NCBI GenBank assembly: GCA_028691385.1
Contig: JAQUZL010000053.1
Location: 1-12,129, forward strand
Reading direction: 5' to 3'
DNA: 12,129 nt
Origin: Oscillospiraceae bacterium
Lineage (GTDB): Bacteria > Bacillota > Clostridia > Oscillospirales > Oscillospiraceae
In this document: piece after piece, positions 4,794 to 12,129 of the stretch
Layout of the letters: each line of letters opens with the position of its first letter
Position numbering within the stretch: position 1 is the stretch's first letter
Position numbers and translations under genes: made by a program
The notes under the pieces: generated by a model
Database searches by the model: none
What the model saw: the letters and a program-made list of their open reading frames with translations, nothing else
Told to the model about the DNA's origin: nothing

Positions 4794-6155
4794 ATGGAAA
4801 GAATCAAACCGCGCACACTCTCCGGCTTTATGGAACTGCTCCCCAAGCCGCAAATGCAGATGGAGCGCATCATGGAAACGCTGCGCAAAAACTATGCGCT
4901 CTATGGCTTCACGCCGCTGGACACTCCAGCCATTGAGGATGCGCAAATTCTGCTGGCCAAGGGCGGCGGCGAAACCGAAAAGCAGATCTATCGCTTCCAG
5001 AAGGGCGACAGTGATCTGGCGCTGCGCTTCGATCTTACCGTGCCGCTGGCAAAATACGTCGCGCTGCACTATGGCGAGCTGTCATTCCCCTTCCGCCGCT
5101 ATCAAATCGCCAAGGTCTATCGCGGTGAGCGCGCCCAGCGCGGCCGCTTCCGGGAGTTCTATCAGGCGGATATTGATATCATCGGCGATGGGAAGCTGGA
5201 CATCCTCAACGAGGCGGAAATTCCCTCGATCATCTACCGCACGCTCTCCCAGCTTGGCCTGAAGCGCTTCCAGATTCGCATCAACAACCGCAAAATTCTC
5301 AACGGCTTTTATGCCATGCTGGGGCTGGGCGCGCAGGCGGGCGAGATCATGCGCACCGTGGACAAGCTGGATAAGATCGGTGCGGAAAATGTGCGCGCCA
5401 TTTTGGTGGATGAAGCAGGCGTGGACGCCGCTTCCGCCGACGAAATTCTCAAATTTATCGCCATCACCGGCAATAATGCTGCGGTCTTGACCGCACTGGA
5501 GGGCTATCGCGGCCGCAATGCGGGCTTCGATCAGGGTCTAAGCGAGCTGGAAGCCGTTACAAAGAATCTTTCCGCCTTTGGCGTGCCGGAAGAGAACTTC
5601 CGCGTCGACCTCACCATTGCCCGTGGCCTTGATTACTACACCGGCACGGTGTATGAAACCGCGCTGCTGGATCATCCGGAGATTGGCTCGGTCTGCTCCG
5701 GCGGCCGCTACGACAATCTGGCGGAATACTACACCGATAAGCAGCTGCCGGGCGTCGGCATTTCCATTGGCCTGACGCGGCTGTTCTATGTGTTGGGCGA
5801 GCAGGGATACTTGAATGACGCGCTCAATACCGCGCCTGCCGATGTGCTGATTTTGCCCATGACGGACGATCTCACCCCGGCCATTACCCTCGCCACCATG
5901 CTGCGCAATGCAGGAATCCGCGCGCAGCTTTATGCCGAGCAGAAAAAATTTAAGGCGAAAATGTCCTATGCGGACAAGCTGGGGATTCCCTACTGCATTT
6001 TGCTGGGCGAGGACGAAATTGCGCAGGGCGTGGTATCCTGCAAAAACATGGCCACCGGCGAGCAGATCACCGTTGCGGCCGCTGACGCCATTCAGACCAT
6101 TCAGGCGGGACTGGACGCGGCAAACTGCGGCACTGTCATTCACGATCACACCTAA
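4794..6155 (+). CDS. hisS: Histidyl-tRNA synthetase
   Basis: 453-residue class II synthetase that charges tRNA-His with histidine using ATP, normally as a dimer. Motif 1 region 33-48; motif 2 VYRGERAQRGRFREFYQAD (108-126); histidine-binding RGLDYYTG (277-284) and SGGRYD (302-307); motif 3 GVGISIGLTR (320-329). A C-terminal anticodon-binding domain starts near residue 348 (ADVLILPM). The full length and all motifs suggest an active enzyme. GFMELLP at the start and GRFREFYQADIDIIG in motif 2 resemble the form I associate with Actinobacteria and eukaryotes more than the YRQFHQFGVE form of Bacillus and E. coli. ATG 4794 follows AAAGGA with 10 nt spacing; a nearer ATG at 4789 is out of frame. First gene after the T-box; aspS follows after 38 nt. 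Confidence 0.96.
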   Translation: MERIKPRTLSGFMELLPKPQMQMERIMETLRKNYALYGFTPLDTPAIEDAQILLAKGGGETEKQIYRFQKGDSDLALRFDLTVPLAKYVALHYGELSFPFRRYQIAKVYRGERAQRGRFREFYQADIDIIGDGKLDILNEAEIPSIIYRTLSQLGLKRFQIRINNRKILNGFYAMLGLGAQAGEIMRTVDKLDKIGAENVRAILVDEAGVDAASADEILKFIAITGNNAAVLTALEGYRGRNAGFDQGLSELEAVTKNLSAFGVPEENFRVDLTIARGLDYYTGTVYETALLDHPEIGSVCSGGRYDNLAEYYTDKQLPGVGISIGLTRLFYVLGEQGYLNDALNTAPADVLILPMTDDLTPAITLATMLRNAGIRAQLYAEQKKFKAKMSYADKLGIPYCILLGEDEIAQGVVSCKNMATGEQITVAAADAIQTIQAGLDAANCGTVIHDHT

Positions 6156-6193
6156 TCAAAAATATTTTTTGTTTTTAGAAAGCGAGGTCAATT

Positions 6194-7966
6194 ATGACAC
6201 AATCAAGAACACACACCTGCGGCGCGCTGCGTCTGTCCGATGCGGGCAAGGTCGTCACCATCGCCGGATGGATGGAAAATGTCCGTGAGGTCGGCAGCAA
6301 TTTTGCTTTTGTCATCGTCCGCGACTTCTACGGCACCACACAGGTGGTCGTGGAAACCGAGGACATGATGCGCATTGTCAAGAGCATCAATAAGGAATCC
6401 ACCATCGCTGTCACCGGCACGGTACGGGAGCGTGACAGCAAAAACGGAAAAATTCCCACCGGTGACATTGAGATTGTCCCGGAAAAGATCGACATTCTCG
6501 GCCGCTGCCGTTATAACGAGCTGCCGTTTGAGATCAACCGCAGCCGCGACGCCGATGAAACCCAGCGGCTCAAGTATCGCTACCTCGATCTGCGCAATCC
6601 GGAGGTCAAGCGCAACATTCTGCTGCGCTGCAATGTGGTTTCCGCGCTGCGGCAGGCCATGACCGCCCACGGTTTTTTGGAGATTACCACGCCGATCCTC
6701 ACCGCCTCCTCGCCGGAGGGCGCGCGCGACTATCTGGTGCCCGCGCGCAAGCACCCCGGCAAGTTCTATGCGCTGCCCCAGGCGCCGCAGCAGTTCAAGC
6801 AGCTTTTGATGACTGCCGGCTTCGACCGCTATTTCCAGATTGCCCCCTGCTTCCGCGATGAGGACGCTCGCGGCGACCGCAGCCCCGGCGAGTTCTATCA
6901 GATGGATATGGAGATGGCCTTTGCCACGCAGGAGGACGTCTTTGCCGTCCTGGAGGATGTTCTGCCGCCGATTTTTGCAAAATACGGCGCCTACAGCATC
7001 GCTTCCGCCGCGCCGTTCCGTCAGATTCCCTATCGGGAGGCCATGGATACCTATGGCTCGGACAAGCCTGATCTGCGCATTGATCTCACCGTGCAGGATT
7101 TCACCGCGTTTGCCGATTGCGGCTTCGAGCCGTTCGCCGGGAGCACCGTCAAGGCCGTTGTCGTGCCGGACTGCGCGCTCGCGCGCAAGGCCGTCGACAA
7201 GCTCTGCGCGGATGTGGAGGTGCAATCCGGCAACAAGGCCTACTGGTTCAAGGTGGATGAAACCGGCAATCTCGCCGGCGGCATCGCCAAGTTCCTTGCC
7301 CCGCGCGCAGCCGAGGTCATGGAAGCCCTTGGCCTGAAGCCGGGCGCGTTTGTCGGCCTGACCGCAGGGAAAAAGGAAGCCGCTCAAAAAACCGCCGGTG
7401 TTCTGCGCAGCAAGCTCGGCGCTGCCTGCCCGGGTCACATGGACAAGGAACGCTATGAATTCTGCTGGATTGTGGACTTCCCGATGTATGAGATTGGCGA
7501 GGAGTCCGGCGAGCTGGAATTCTGCCACAATCCGTTCTCCATGCCCACCGGCGGCATGGAAACGCTGCTGAAAGCGGAGCGCGGCGAGATGAACCCGCTG
7601 GACATCATGGCCAATCAGTACGATCTGGTGTGCAACGGCGTGGAGCTTAGCTCCGGCGCGGTGCGAAACCACGATCCGGAAATCATGGTCAAGGCCTTTG
7701 AGATGGTTCGTCTGGGCGAAGAGGACGTCAAAGCCAAGTTCCCCGCCATGTACAACGCCTTCTGCTATGGTGCGCCGCCCCACGCGGGCATTGCGCCGGG
7801 CGTGGATCGTTGTGTCATGCTGCTCAGCGGCGAGGAATCCATCCGCGAGGTCATCGCGTTCCCCATGAACAAGAACGCGCAGGACATCATGATGGGCGCA
7901 CCATCCGTGGTCGAGCAAAAGCAGCTTGACGAGCTGCACATCGCGCTGGTATCCCCGGAAGAATGA
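6194..7966 (+). CDS. aspS: Aspartyl-tRNA synthetase (bacterial type)
   Basis: 590-residue class II synthetase that charges tRNA-Asp. An N-terminal OB-fold anticodon-binding domain (about 20-105) is followed by the catalytic core: ASSPEGARDYLVP (171-183), motif 2 FRDEDARGDRSPGEFYQMD (220-238) and motif 3 around PPHAGIAPGVDRCVMLL (528-544). The bacterial GAD insertion lies roughly at 300-420. Length is typical. Motif 2 carries SPGEFYQ, one residue longer than the QPEFTQ form of E. coli and Bacillus; I associate the longer form with alphaproteobacteria. The OB-fold residue matching the His that marks non-discriminating AspRS in Pseudomonas aeruginosa appears to be Val33, so specificity toward tRNA-Asn is unsettled. 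GAGG is 6 nt before the ATG. It is co-transcribed with hisS under the Asp-type T-box and ends at a strong terminator. Confidence 0.96.
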   Translation: MTQSRTHTCGALRLSDAGKVVTIAGWMENVREVGSNFAFVIVRDFYGTTQVVVETEDMMRIVKSINKESTIAVTGTVRERDSKNGKIPTGDIEIVPEKIDILGRCRYNELPFEINRSRDADETQRLKYRYLDLRNPEVKRNILLRCNVVSALRQAMTAHGFLEITTPILTASSPEGARDYLVPARKHPGKFYALPQAPQQFKQLLMTAGFDRYFQIAPCFRDEDARGDRSPGEFYQMDMEMAFATQEDVFAVLEDVLPPIFAKYGAYSIASAAPFRQIPYREAMDTYGSDKPDLRIDLTVQDFTAFADCGFEPFAGSTVKAVVVPDCALARKAVDKLCADVEVQSGNKAYWFKVDETGNLAGGIAKFLAPRAAEVMEALGLKPGAFVGLTAGKKEAAQKTAGVLRSKLGAACPGHMDKERYEFCWIVDFPMYEIGEESGELEFCHNPFSMPTGGMETLLKAERGEMNPLDIMANQYDLVCNGVELSSGAVRNHDPEIMVKAFEMVRLGEEDVKAKFPAMYNAFCYGAPPHAGIAPGVDRCVMLLSGEESIREVIAFPMNKNAQDIMMGAPSVVEQKQLDELHIALVSPEE

Positions 7967-7971
7967 GTTTT

Positions 7972-8005
7972 TGCGCCGCGGCCGCGTGCCGCGGCGCATT
8001 TTTTT
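7972..8005 (+). terminator. Terminator of the hisS-aspS operon
   Basis: Perfect 11-bp GC stem TGCGCCGCGGC / GCCGCGGCGCA (7972-7982 / 7988-7998), loop CGCGT, then seven T. It starts 5 nt after the aspS stop codon. Confidence 0.95.
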
Positions 8006-8007
8006 CT

Positions 8008-8035
8008 TTGCAAGCAGCCGGTTGTGTGATATGAT
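8008..8035 (+). promoter_or_regulatory. Promoter of the YkvI-like gene
   Basis: -35 TTGCAA (8008-8013), 16-nt spacer, -10 TATGAT (8030-8035) preceded by TGA, giving an extended -10. It sits immediately after the aspS terminator, so the downstream gene is an independent unit with a leader of about 20 nt. Confidence 0.7.
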
Positions 8036-8061
8036 AGGCCGGTTGTGAGGTGCGATCTTTT

Positions 8062-9135
8062 ATGCGAAGTACATTTCGAACTGCGTTTGTGTTTTCCGGC
8101 TTCTTTCTGGGCGCGGGATTCGTTTCCGGGCAGGAGCTGTGGCAATTTTTCGGCTGCTTCGGCGGCTATGGCTTTCTGGGACTGCTGATTGCGGCGGTAC
8201 TGTTTGCCGTCTGCGGGATTCTGCTCATCCGTCTGGAACAGCTTTCCGGCATTCAGGATATGGGGAAAGTGGTAATCGGCTGGGACTGTCCTGCCCTGCA
8301 GGCGCTGGTGGGACTGCTGCAGGCACTGTTTCTCTTTGGCGTCATTTCCATCATGATTGCCGGCGGCGGCGCGCTGGTGCATCAGCTGATTCCCGGCGTT
8401 CCGGCATGGCTGGCGGGGATTTTCATGAGCGCAGCCGTGCTGCTCATTTCTCTGTTTGGCCTGCGCGGCATGGCGGCAGCGTTTTCCGTCTGCGTGCCGA
8501 TCATCGTGCTGTCCACCATCGGGTTTGCCATTGCCGCGCTGCGCAAGTTTGGCCTTGAAAGCTTTACGCCCGCGCCCCGCGGCAGCACCAACGCGCTGCT
8601 TCCAAACTTTTTGATCGCTGGCATTACCTATGTGGCCTATAACACCTTTGGCTCTATTGGCGTGCTGACGCCCTTCGGCGAGCTGATCCCGGGAAAGAAA
8701 GCCGCCTATCGCGGCATCATCACCGGCACGGTGCTGCTGGTTGCCATCGCCAGTAGCATTCTTGTTTCGCTGCTGCTGCACCCGGACTCCAGTGCCACCG
8801 AAATGCCGATGCTGGATTTAGCCTGCCAGCTCAGCCGTCCGCTCGGCTATGCCTATGGCGCGCTGCTGCTTTTGGGTATCTTCGGCGCGGCGATGTCCAG
8901 CAACATCGGCCTGTGCCGATATTTACAGCTGCGTCATCCGGTGCTGGAAAGACGCGCCCTGCCGGTGAATCTGCTGCTGCTTGGTCTTGCCTACTGCGCC
9001 AGCTTGTTTGGCTTTGGCGATTTAATCGGCGCCATTTACCCAATTTTCGGATACCTCGGTATCTTCTTTTTGATTTTGGTTGCGCTGCATTACCGTAAGT
9101 GCCGCAAGGAGCCGGCAAGGGAAGCGATGCTGTAA
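8062..9135 (+). CDS. YkvI-family polytopic membrane protein (putative transporter)
   Basis: 357-residue integral membrane protein with about ten hydrophobic helices (roughly 7-22, 36-57, 78-101, 113-133, 137-160, 170-191, 208-229, 250-273, 290-308 and 312-334). The signature GAGFVSGQE at 17-25, in the first helix, and the overall helix pattern match the uncharacterised YkvI family, a relative of the APC/LeuT-fold amino-acid transporters; the GxGF-type break in helix 1 would be the substrate site by analogy. The substrate is unknown and nothing in the neighbourhood hints at one. The C-terminus is short, charged and probably cytosolic (YRKCRKEPAREAML). ATG 8062 is preferred: GAGG lies 11 nt upstream, whereas the in-frame GTG at 8050 overlaps that site. 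Its stop codon runs into the shared terminator with the convergent acetyltransferase gene. Confidence 0.85.
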   Translation: MRSTFRTAFVFSGFFLGAGFVSGQELWQFFGCFGGYGFLGLLIAAVLFAVCGILLIRLEQLSGIQDMGKVVIGWDCPALQALVGLLQALFLFGVISIMIAGGGALVHQLIPGVPAWLAGIFMSAAVLLISLFGLRGMAAAFSVCVPIIVLSTIGFAIAALRKFGLESFTPAPRGSTNALLPNFLIAGITYVAYNTFGSIGVLTPFGELIPGKKAAYRGIITGTVLLVAIASSILVSLLLHPDSSATEMPMLDLACQLSRPLGYAYGALLLLGIFGAAMSSNIGLCRYLQLRHPVLERRALPVNLLLLGLAYCASLFGFGDLIGAIYPIFGYLGIFFLILVALHYRKCRKEPAREAML

Positions 9136-9178
9136 AAAAGCGAATCCCACTGACAATTGTCAGTGGGATTCGCTTTTT
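9135..9178. terminator. Shared bidirectional terminator (perfect 44-nt palindrome)
   Basis: The 44 bases form an uninterrupted palindrome centred between 9156 and 9157 (core CACTGACAATTGTCAGTG), with five A at one end and five T at the other. It fills the gap between the stop codon of the YkvI-like gene (9133-9135) and that of the acetyltransferase (9180-9182), so each strand uses the same element. Confidence 0.93.
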
Positions 9179-9179
9179 C

Positions 9180-9662
9180 TTATTCTTTTTGAAAGGCAAG
9201 ACGCGCCGTGCCGTCCTCCACATAAATGATGCCGCATTCCTTCATGCCGTTTTTGCGGAAGCCATGCTGCATGGGGCGGTTATCGCGGTGCGTATCGCCG
9301 CGCAGGTTACCGCAGCGAGCATAGCACCAGTCAAGGCAAATCTGCGCGATTGCCGGCACGCGCCCGGCCGAGGCCAGCCGGTGAATGGTGCCATATGGTC
9401 TGTCATTCGGCCATTCGCCGTCATATATGACGGCATAGGTCGGATCCGGCGCGGTTGTGAACAGGAACACCGCTTCGATGTGCCCGGCATCCTCGGCCAC
9501 AAACAGTTCGCCTCTTTGAATATCCGCCTGCAGCAGGGCAAGACACGGGCCGCTGTTGGCCCACTGGGTCGGATTGCCGTTTTGCACCATAAACGCGCGG
9601 GCATTGTCATAAATATGCAGCAATTCCGGCAAATCCGTCGCTGCCGCCGTTCGAATTTTCAA
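9180..9662 (-). CDS. GNAT-family N-acetyltransferase
   Basis: 160-residue cytosolic protein of the acetyl-CoA-dependent GNAT superfamily. The N-terminal MKIRTAAATDLPELLHIYDNAR is a typical beta1-alpha1. IHRLASAGRVPAIAQICLDWCY (93-114) is the pyrophosphate-loop strand and helix. The end, LRGDTHRDNRPMQHGFRKNGMKECGIIYVEDG, matches a clostridial subgroup with DTHxDNxPMQ and EDGxxRLAFQK. The acetyl-CoA loop reads RVPAIA instead of the usual R/QxxGxG/A, so glycine is replaced by alanine. The acceptor is unknown. The start is TTG 9662: AAAGGAG lies 8 nt before it and no in-frame ATG or GTG is better placed. It begins 18 nt after the polC stop codon, so it is probably the distal gene of a polC transcript. 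Confidence 0.88.
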   Translation of the reverse strand: MKIRTAAATDLPELLHIYDNARAFMVQNGNPTQWANSGPCLALLQADIQRGELFVAEDAGHIEAVFLFTTAPDPTYAVIYDGEWPNDRPYGTIHRLASAGRVPAIAQICLDWCYARCGNLRGDTHRDNRPMQHGFRKNGMKECGIIYVEDGTARLAFQKE

Positions 9663-9670
9663 ATGTTGCG

Positions 9671-9677
9671 CTCCTTT
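9671..9677 (-). promoter_or_regulatory. Ribosome binding site deciding the TTG start of the acetyltransferase
   Basis: AAAGGAG on the minus strand, 8 nt before TTG 9662 and inside the 18-nt gap behind polC. There is no room for a separate promoter in that gap, which supports co-transcription with polC. Confidence 0.75.
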
Positions 9678-9680
9678 ATA

Positions 9681-12129
9681 TCAGAACAGGGATACCTGAC
9701 TGGAATCCGGCAGGTCGCCAAACGCGCCGGCTATTTTCAGGTTTTCGATATGGGTCTTGGAAACCTTGGGACAGGCCAGTGATACCTCATCAATGGAGAT
9801 AAAGTGCTTCCCCTTTCTGCCCTCGGCAAGATCCAGCGCCGCTGTTTCACCAAGGCCGGAAACCGACACAAACGGCGGCAGCAGCTGCTTGTCCTTAATT
9901 TTGAATTTCAGTGCATCTGACTCATACAGGTCGATGGGCGCGAAGGAAAAGCCGCGCAGATAGAACTCATAGCAGACCTCCAGCGTGGTGAGCAAGTCCT
10001 CTTCCTTGGCCGTTGCGTCCGGATTGCCGCGAATGGCCTTGATTTGCGCCTTGACGTCCTCCATGCCGTGGGTCATCATGGCCGCGTCGAACCCGTCCTT
10101 CTGACTGCGTCGATAAAAATAGGCTGCGTAAAACGCCAGTGGCTCGTGCACCTTGAACCACGCAATGCGGAACGCCATCATGACATAGGCCACCGCATGA
10201 CCTTTCGGGAACAGATATTGAATCTTTTTGCACGAGCCGATGTACCATTCCGGCACGCCGTGTTCCAGCATCTCCTGCTCCGCGCCATCGGGCAGACCTC
10301 TGCCCTTTCGAACCGCTTCCATGATCTTAAAGGCGCGCTTTTCCGGCATTCCGCACTTGATGAGATACAGCATAATGTCGTCGCGGCAGCCGATTGCCGC
10401 GTTAACGGTGGCCGTTCCGGACAAAATCAAATCGCGCGCATTGCCCAGCCACACGTCCGTGCCGTGTGAAAAGCCGGAAAGGCGCAGCAGCGTATCAAAC
10501 TGGGTCGGCTGGGTTTCAATCAGCATGCCCCGCGTGAAGGACGTGCCGAATTCCGGGATGGCCACCGCGCCGGTCGGCCCCAGAATCGGATCATTCTCAT
10601 AGCCCAAGACCTTGGATGCGGTAAAAATGGACATGGTGTCCTTGTCATCCAGCGGTATTTTCTGTGCGTCCACGCCGGTGAAGTCCTCGAGCATGCGGAT
10701 CATGGTCGGGTCATCATGGCCGAGCATATCCAGCTTCAGCAGGTTTTCCTCCATGGAGTGGTATTCAAAATGGGTGGTAATCGTGCCGGAGCCAAAGTCA
10801 TCGGCCGGATGCTGCACCGGGCAAAAATCATAAATTTCGTTTTCCGCCGGGATGACGACCATGCCGCCGGGATGCTGCCCGGTGGAGCGCCGCACACCGA
10901 CGCAGCCGGACGCCAGCCGGTTTTCCTCCGCCTTGGAAACCACCATGTTGCGTTCATCCAAATACTTTTTTGCATAGCCATAGGCCGTTTTTTCCGCCAC
11001 GCCGGTGATGGTTCCCGCGCGAAACACATGCCCCTCGCCGAACATCTCGCCGCAATAGGCGTGCGCCTTGGCCTGATATTCGCCGGAAAAGTTCAGGTCA
11101 ATATCCGGCACCTTGTCGCCGCCAAAGCCCAAAAAGGTTTCAAAGGGAATATTGAAGCCGTCTTTATCCAGCTTTGTGCCGCATTCCGGGCAGTCCAAAT
11201 CCGGCAAATCCGCACCGCAGGCGCAGGCTTCCGGCACGTCGAAGGTGACATACCGGCACTTCGGGCAGCGGTAATGGGGCGGCAGAGAGTTGACCTCGGT
11301 GATGCCGGACATATAGGCCACGATGGACGAGCCGACCGAGCCACGCGAACCAACGAGATACCCATGCTCCAGCGAGTTCTGCACCAGCTTCTGCGCGGAC
11401 ATATAAATCACGTCGTAGTGGCAGCGGATAATGTCGCCAAGCTCCGTTTCCACACGCTTGGTAATCAGCTCCGGCGGATTTTCACCGTAAAGCCGATGCA
11501 TTTTCCCGTAAACCAGGCGTTTGAGATCCTCCACCGAATTCTCAATCTTGGGCGCAAACAGGCCGTGCGGCACAGGGCGCAGCGTTTCGCACATGTCGGC
11601 AATGAGGTTGGGATTTTCCACCACAATCTCATGCGCCTTGGCCTTGCCGAGATAGGAAAATTCCTGCAGCATTTCGTCGGTTGTCTTGAAATACAGCGGC
11701 AGCTCCCGATCCACGTCCGGGAATTTATTGGCCGCCATCAAGAGCCTGCGATAAATCTCGTCCTCGGGATTGAGAAAATGCACGTCGCCCGTGGCGACCA
11801 CCGGCTTGCCCAGTTCTTCTCCCAACTGCACAATCACGCGGTTGAACTGCCGCAGCTGCTCGATGCCGGACGCCTGCCCGTTATTCAGCATGAACGCGTT
11901 GTTGCAGATGGGCTGAATCTCCAAAAAGTCATACCAGGCCGCCAAGCGCTTCAGCTCCGTGTGGCTCTTGCCCTCAATGACCGCCTGAAACAGCTCGCCC
12001 GCCTCGCAGGCAGAGCCGATGAGCAATCCCTCACGCCACCGACACAGCTCCGATTTCGGCATACGCGGCTTGCGGTGATAATACTTGAGATGGGCGTAAC
12101 TCACCAGCCGGTACAGATTTCGCAAACCC
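9681..12129 (-). CDS. polC: DNA polymerase III alpha subunit PolC, C-terminal part (gene runs off the window)
   Basis: About 815 visible C-terminal residues of the roughly 1,440-residue replicative polymerase of low-GC Gram-positives. The open frame continues past the window edge, so the N-terminal OB, first PHP part and 3'-5' exonuclease are not seen; the first visible ATG/TTG is not the start. Visible: the end of the PHP domain (to about 195), polymerase motif RGSVGSS (261-267), a zinc-binding cluster with Cys287, Cys290, Cys301, Cys303, Cys312 and Cys315, catalytic PDIDLNF with Asp341 and Asp343, TGQHPGG and SHGTDVWLGNA motifs, a helix-hairpin-helix region near VSGLGE, and the clamp-binding end QVSLF. 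All match PolC, not DnaE. No frameshift or intein is seen. The acetyltransferase gene follows after 18 nt. Confidence 0.97.
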   Translation of the reverse strand, partial: GLRNLYRLVSYAHLKYYHRKPRMPKSELCRWREGLLIGSACEAGELFQAVIEGKSHTELKRLAAWYDFLEIQPICNNAFMLNNGQASGIEQLRQFNRVIVQLGEELGKPVVATGDVHFLNPEDEIYRRLLMAANKFPDVDRELPLYFKTTDEMLQEFSYLGKAKAHEIVVENPNLIADMCETLRPVPHGLFAPKIENSVEDLKRLVYGKMHRLYGENPPELITKRVETELGDIIRCHYDVIYMSAQKLVQNSLEHGYLVGSRGSVGSSIVAYMSGITEVNSLPPHYRCPKCRYVTFDVPEACACGADLPDLDCPECGTKLDKDGFNIPFETFLGFGGDKVPDIDLNFSGEYQAKAHAYCGEMFGEGHVFRAGTITGVAEKTAYGYAKKYLDERNMVVSKAEENRLASGCVGVRRSTGQHPGGMVVIPAENEIYDFCPVQHPADDFGSGTITTHFEYHSMEENLLKLDMLGHDDPTMIRMLEDFTGVDAQKIPLDDKDTMSIFTASKVLGYENDPILGPTGAVAIPEFGTSFTRGMLIETQPTQFDTLLRLSGFSHGTDVWLGNARDLILSGTATVNAAIGCRDDIMLYLIKCGMPEKRAFKIMEAVRKGRGLPDGAEQEMLEHGVPEWYIGSCKKIQYLFPKGHAVAYVMMAFRIAWFKVHEPLAFYAAYFYRRSQKDGFDAAMMTHGMEDVKAQIKAIRGNPDATAKEEDLLTTLEVCYEFYLRGFSFAPIDLYESDALKFKIKDKQLLPPFVSVSGLGETAALDLAEGRKGKHFISIDEVSLACPKVSKTHIENLKIAGAFGDLPDSSQVSLF

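Noticed and set aside
4480..5262. 260-residue plus-strand frame over the hisS leader
   Set aside because: It overlaps the T-box riboswitch and the start of hisS in another frame; the riboswitch structure explains the region.
6203..7999. 598-residue minus-strand frame
   Set aside because: Antisense shadow of aspS; it begins within the aspS terminator and has no domain signal.
8050..8061. GTG 8050 as the start of the YkvI-like protein
   Set aside because: This codon overlaps the only Shine-Dalgarno candidate; ATG 8062 is correctly placed behind it.

Overview
The window looks like a chromosomal segment of a fairly GC-rich, low-oxygen member of the Clostridia, probably a gut Oscillospirales/Ruminococcaceae-type organism. 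Evidence for this: a PolC-type replicative polymerase, an Asp-specific T-box leader ahead of hisS-aspS, a PerR-type regulator beside a reverse rubrerythrin, strong Shine-Dalgarno sites and consensus sigma-A promoters. Genus cannot be fixed from sequence alone. No phage, IS, CRISPR, tRNA or rRNA gene is visible.

Layout, left to right. (1) 1-250: two identical 125-bp tandem units made almost entirely of hairpins with 3-nt loops, followed by a terminator (277-312). (2) 327-1811, minus: an NAD(P)-dependent aldehyde dehydrogenase with its own promoter and a leader rich in inverted repeats. (3) 1885-2109: AT-rich intergenic DNA without a gene. (4) 2182-3160, minus: perR followed by reverse rubrerythrin, probably one operon, with a near-consensus Fur-family box just downstream of the perR promoter and a terminator at 2110-2149. 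(5) 3349-4523, plus: minD-like ATPase then a methylglyoxal-synthase-like gene, from a consensus promoter. (6) 4536-7966, plus: T-box riboswitch, hisS, aspS, strong terminator. (7) 8062-9135, plus: YkvI-type membrane protein with its own promoter. (8) 9180-12129, minus: polC (its 5' end lies beyond the window) followed by a GNAT acetyltransferase. The last two blocks converge on one shared perfect-palindrome terminator.

How the parts work together: the perR-rbr pair is a peroxide/oxygen-defence unit that probably regulates itself. The T-box senses uncharged tRNA, and its specifier triplet and discriminator-pairing base both point to tRNA-Asp, so HisRS and AspRS would be induced together on aspartate starvation. 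minD and the mgsA-like gene form a short cluster upstream.

The window is mostly core metabolism and information processing, and I see no clearly new multi-gene system. The observations most worth a second look are: the mgsA-like protein, which lacks the catalytic Asp and His of methylglyoxal synthase; the hairpin-dense tandem repeat; the pairing of a Fur-like operator with a PerR-like protein; and the non-Bacillus-like signatures of both HisRS and AspRS.
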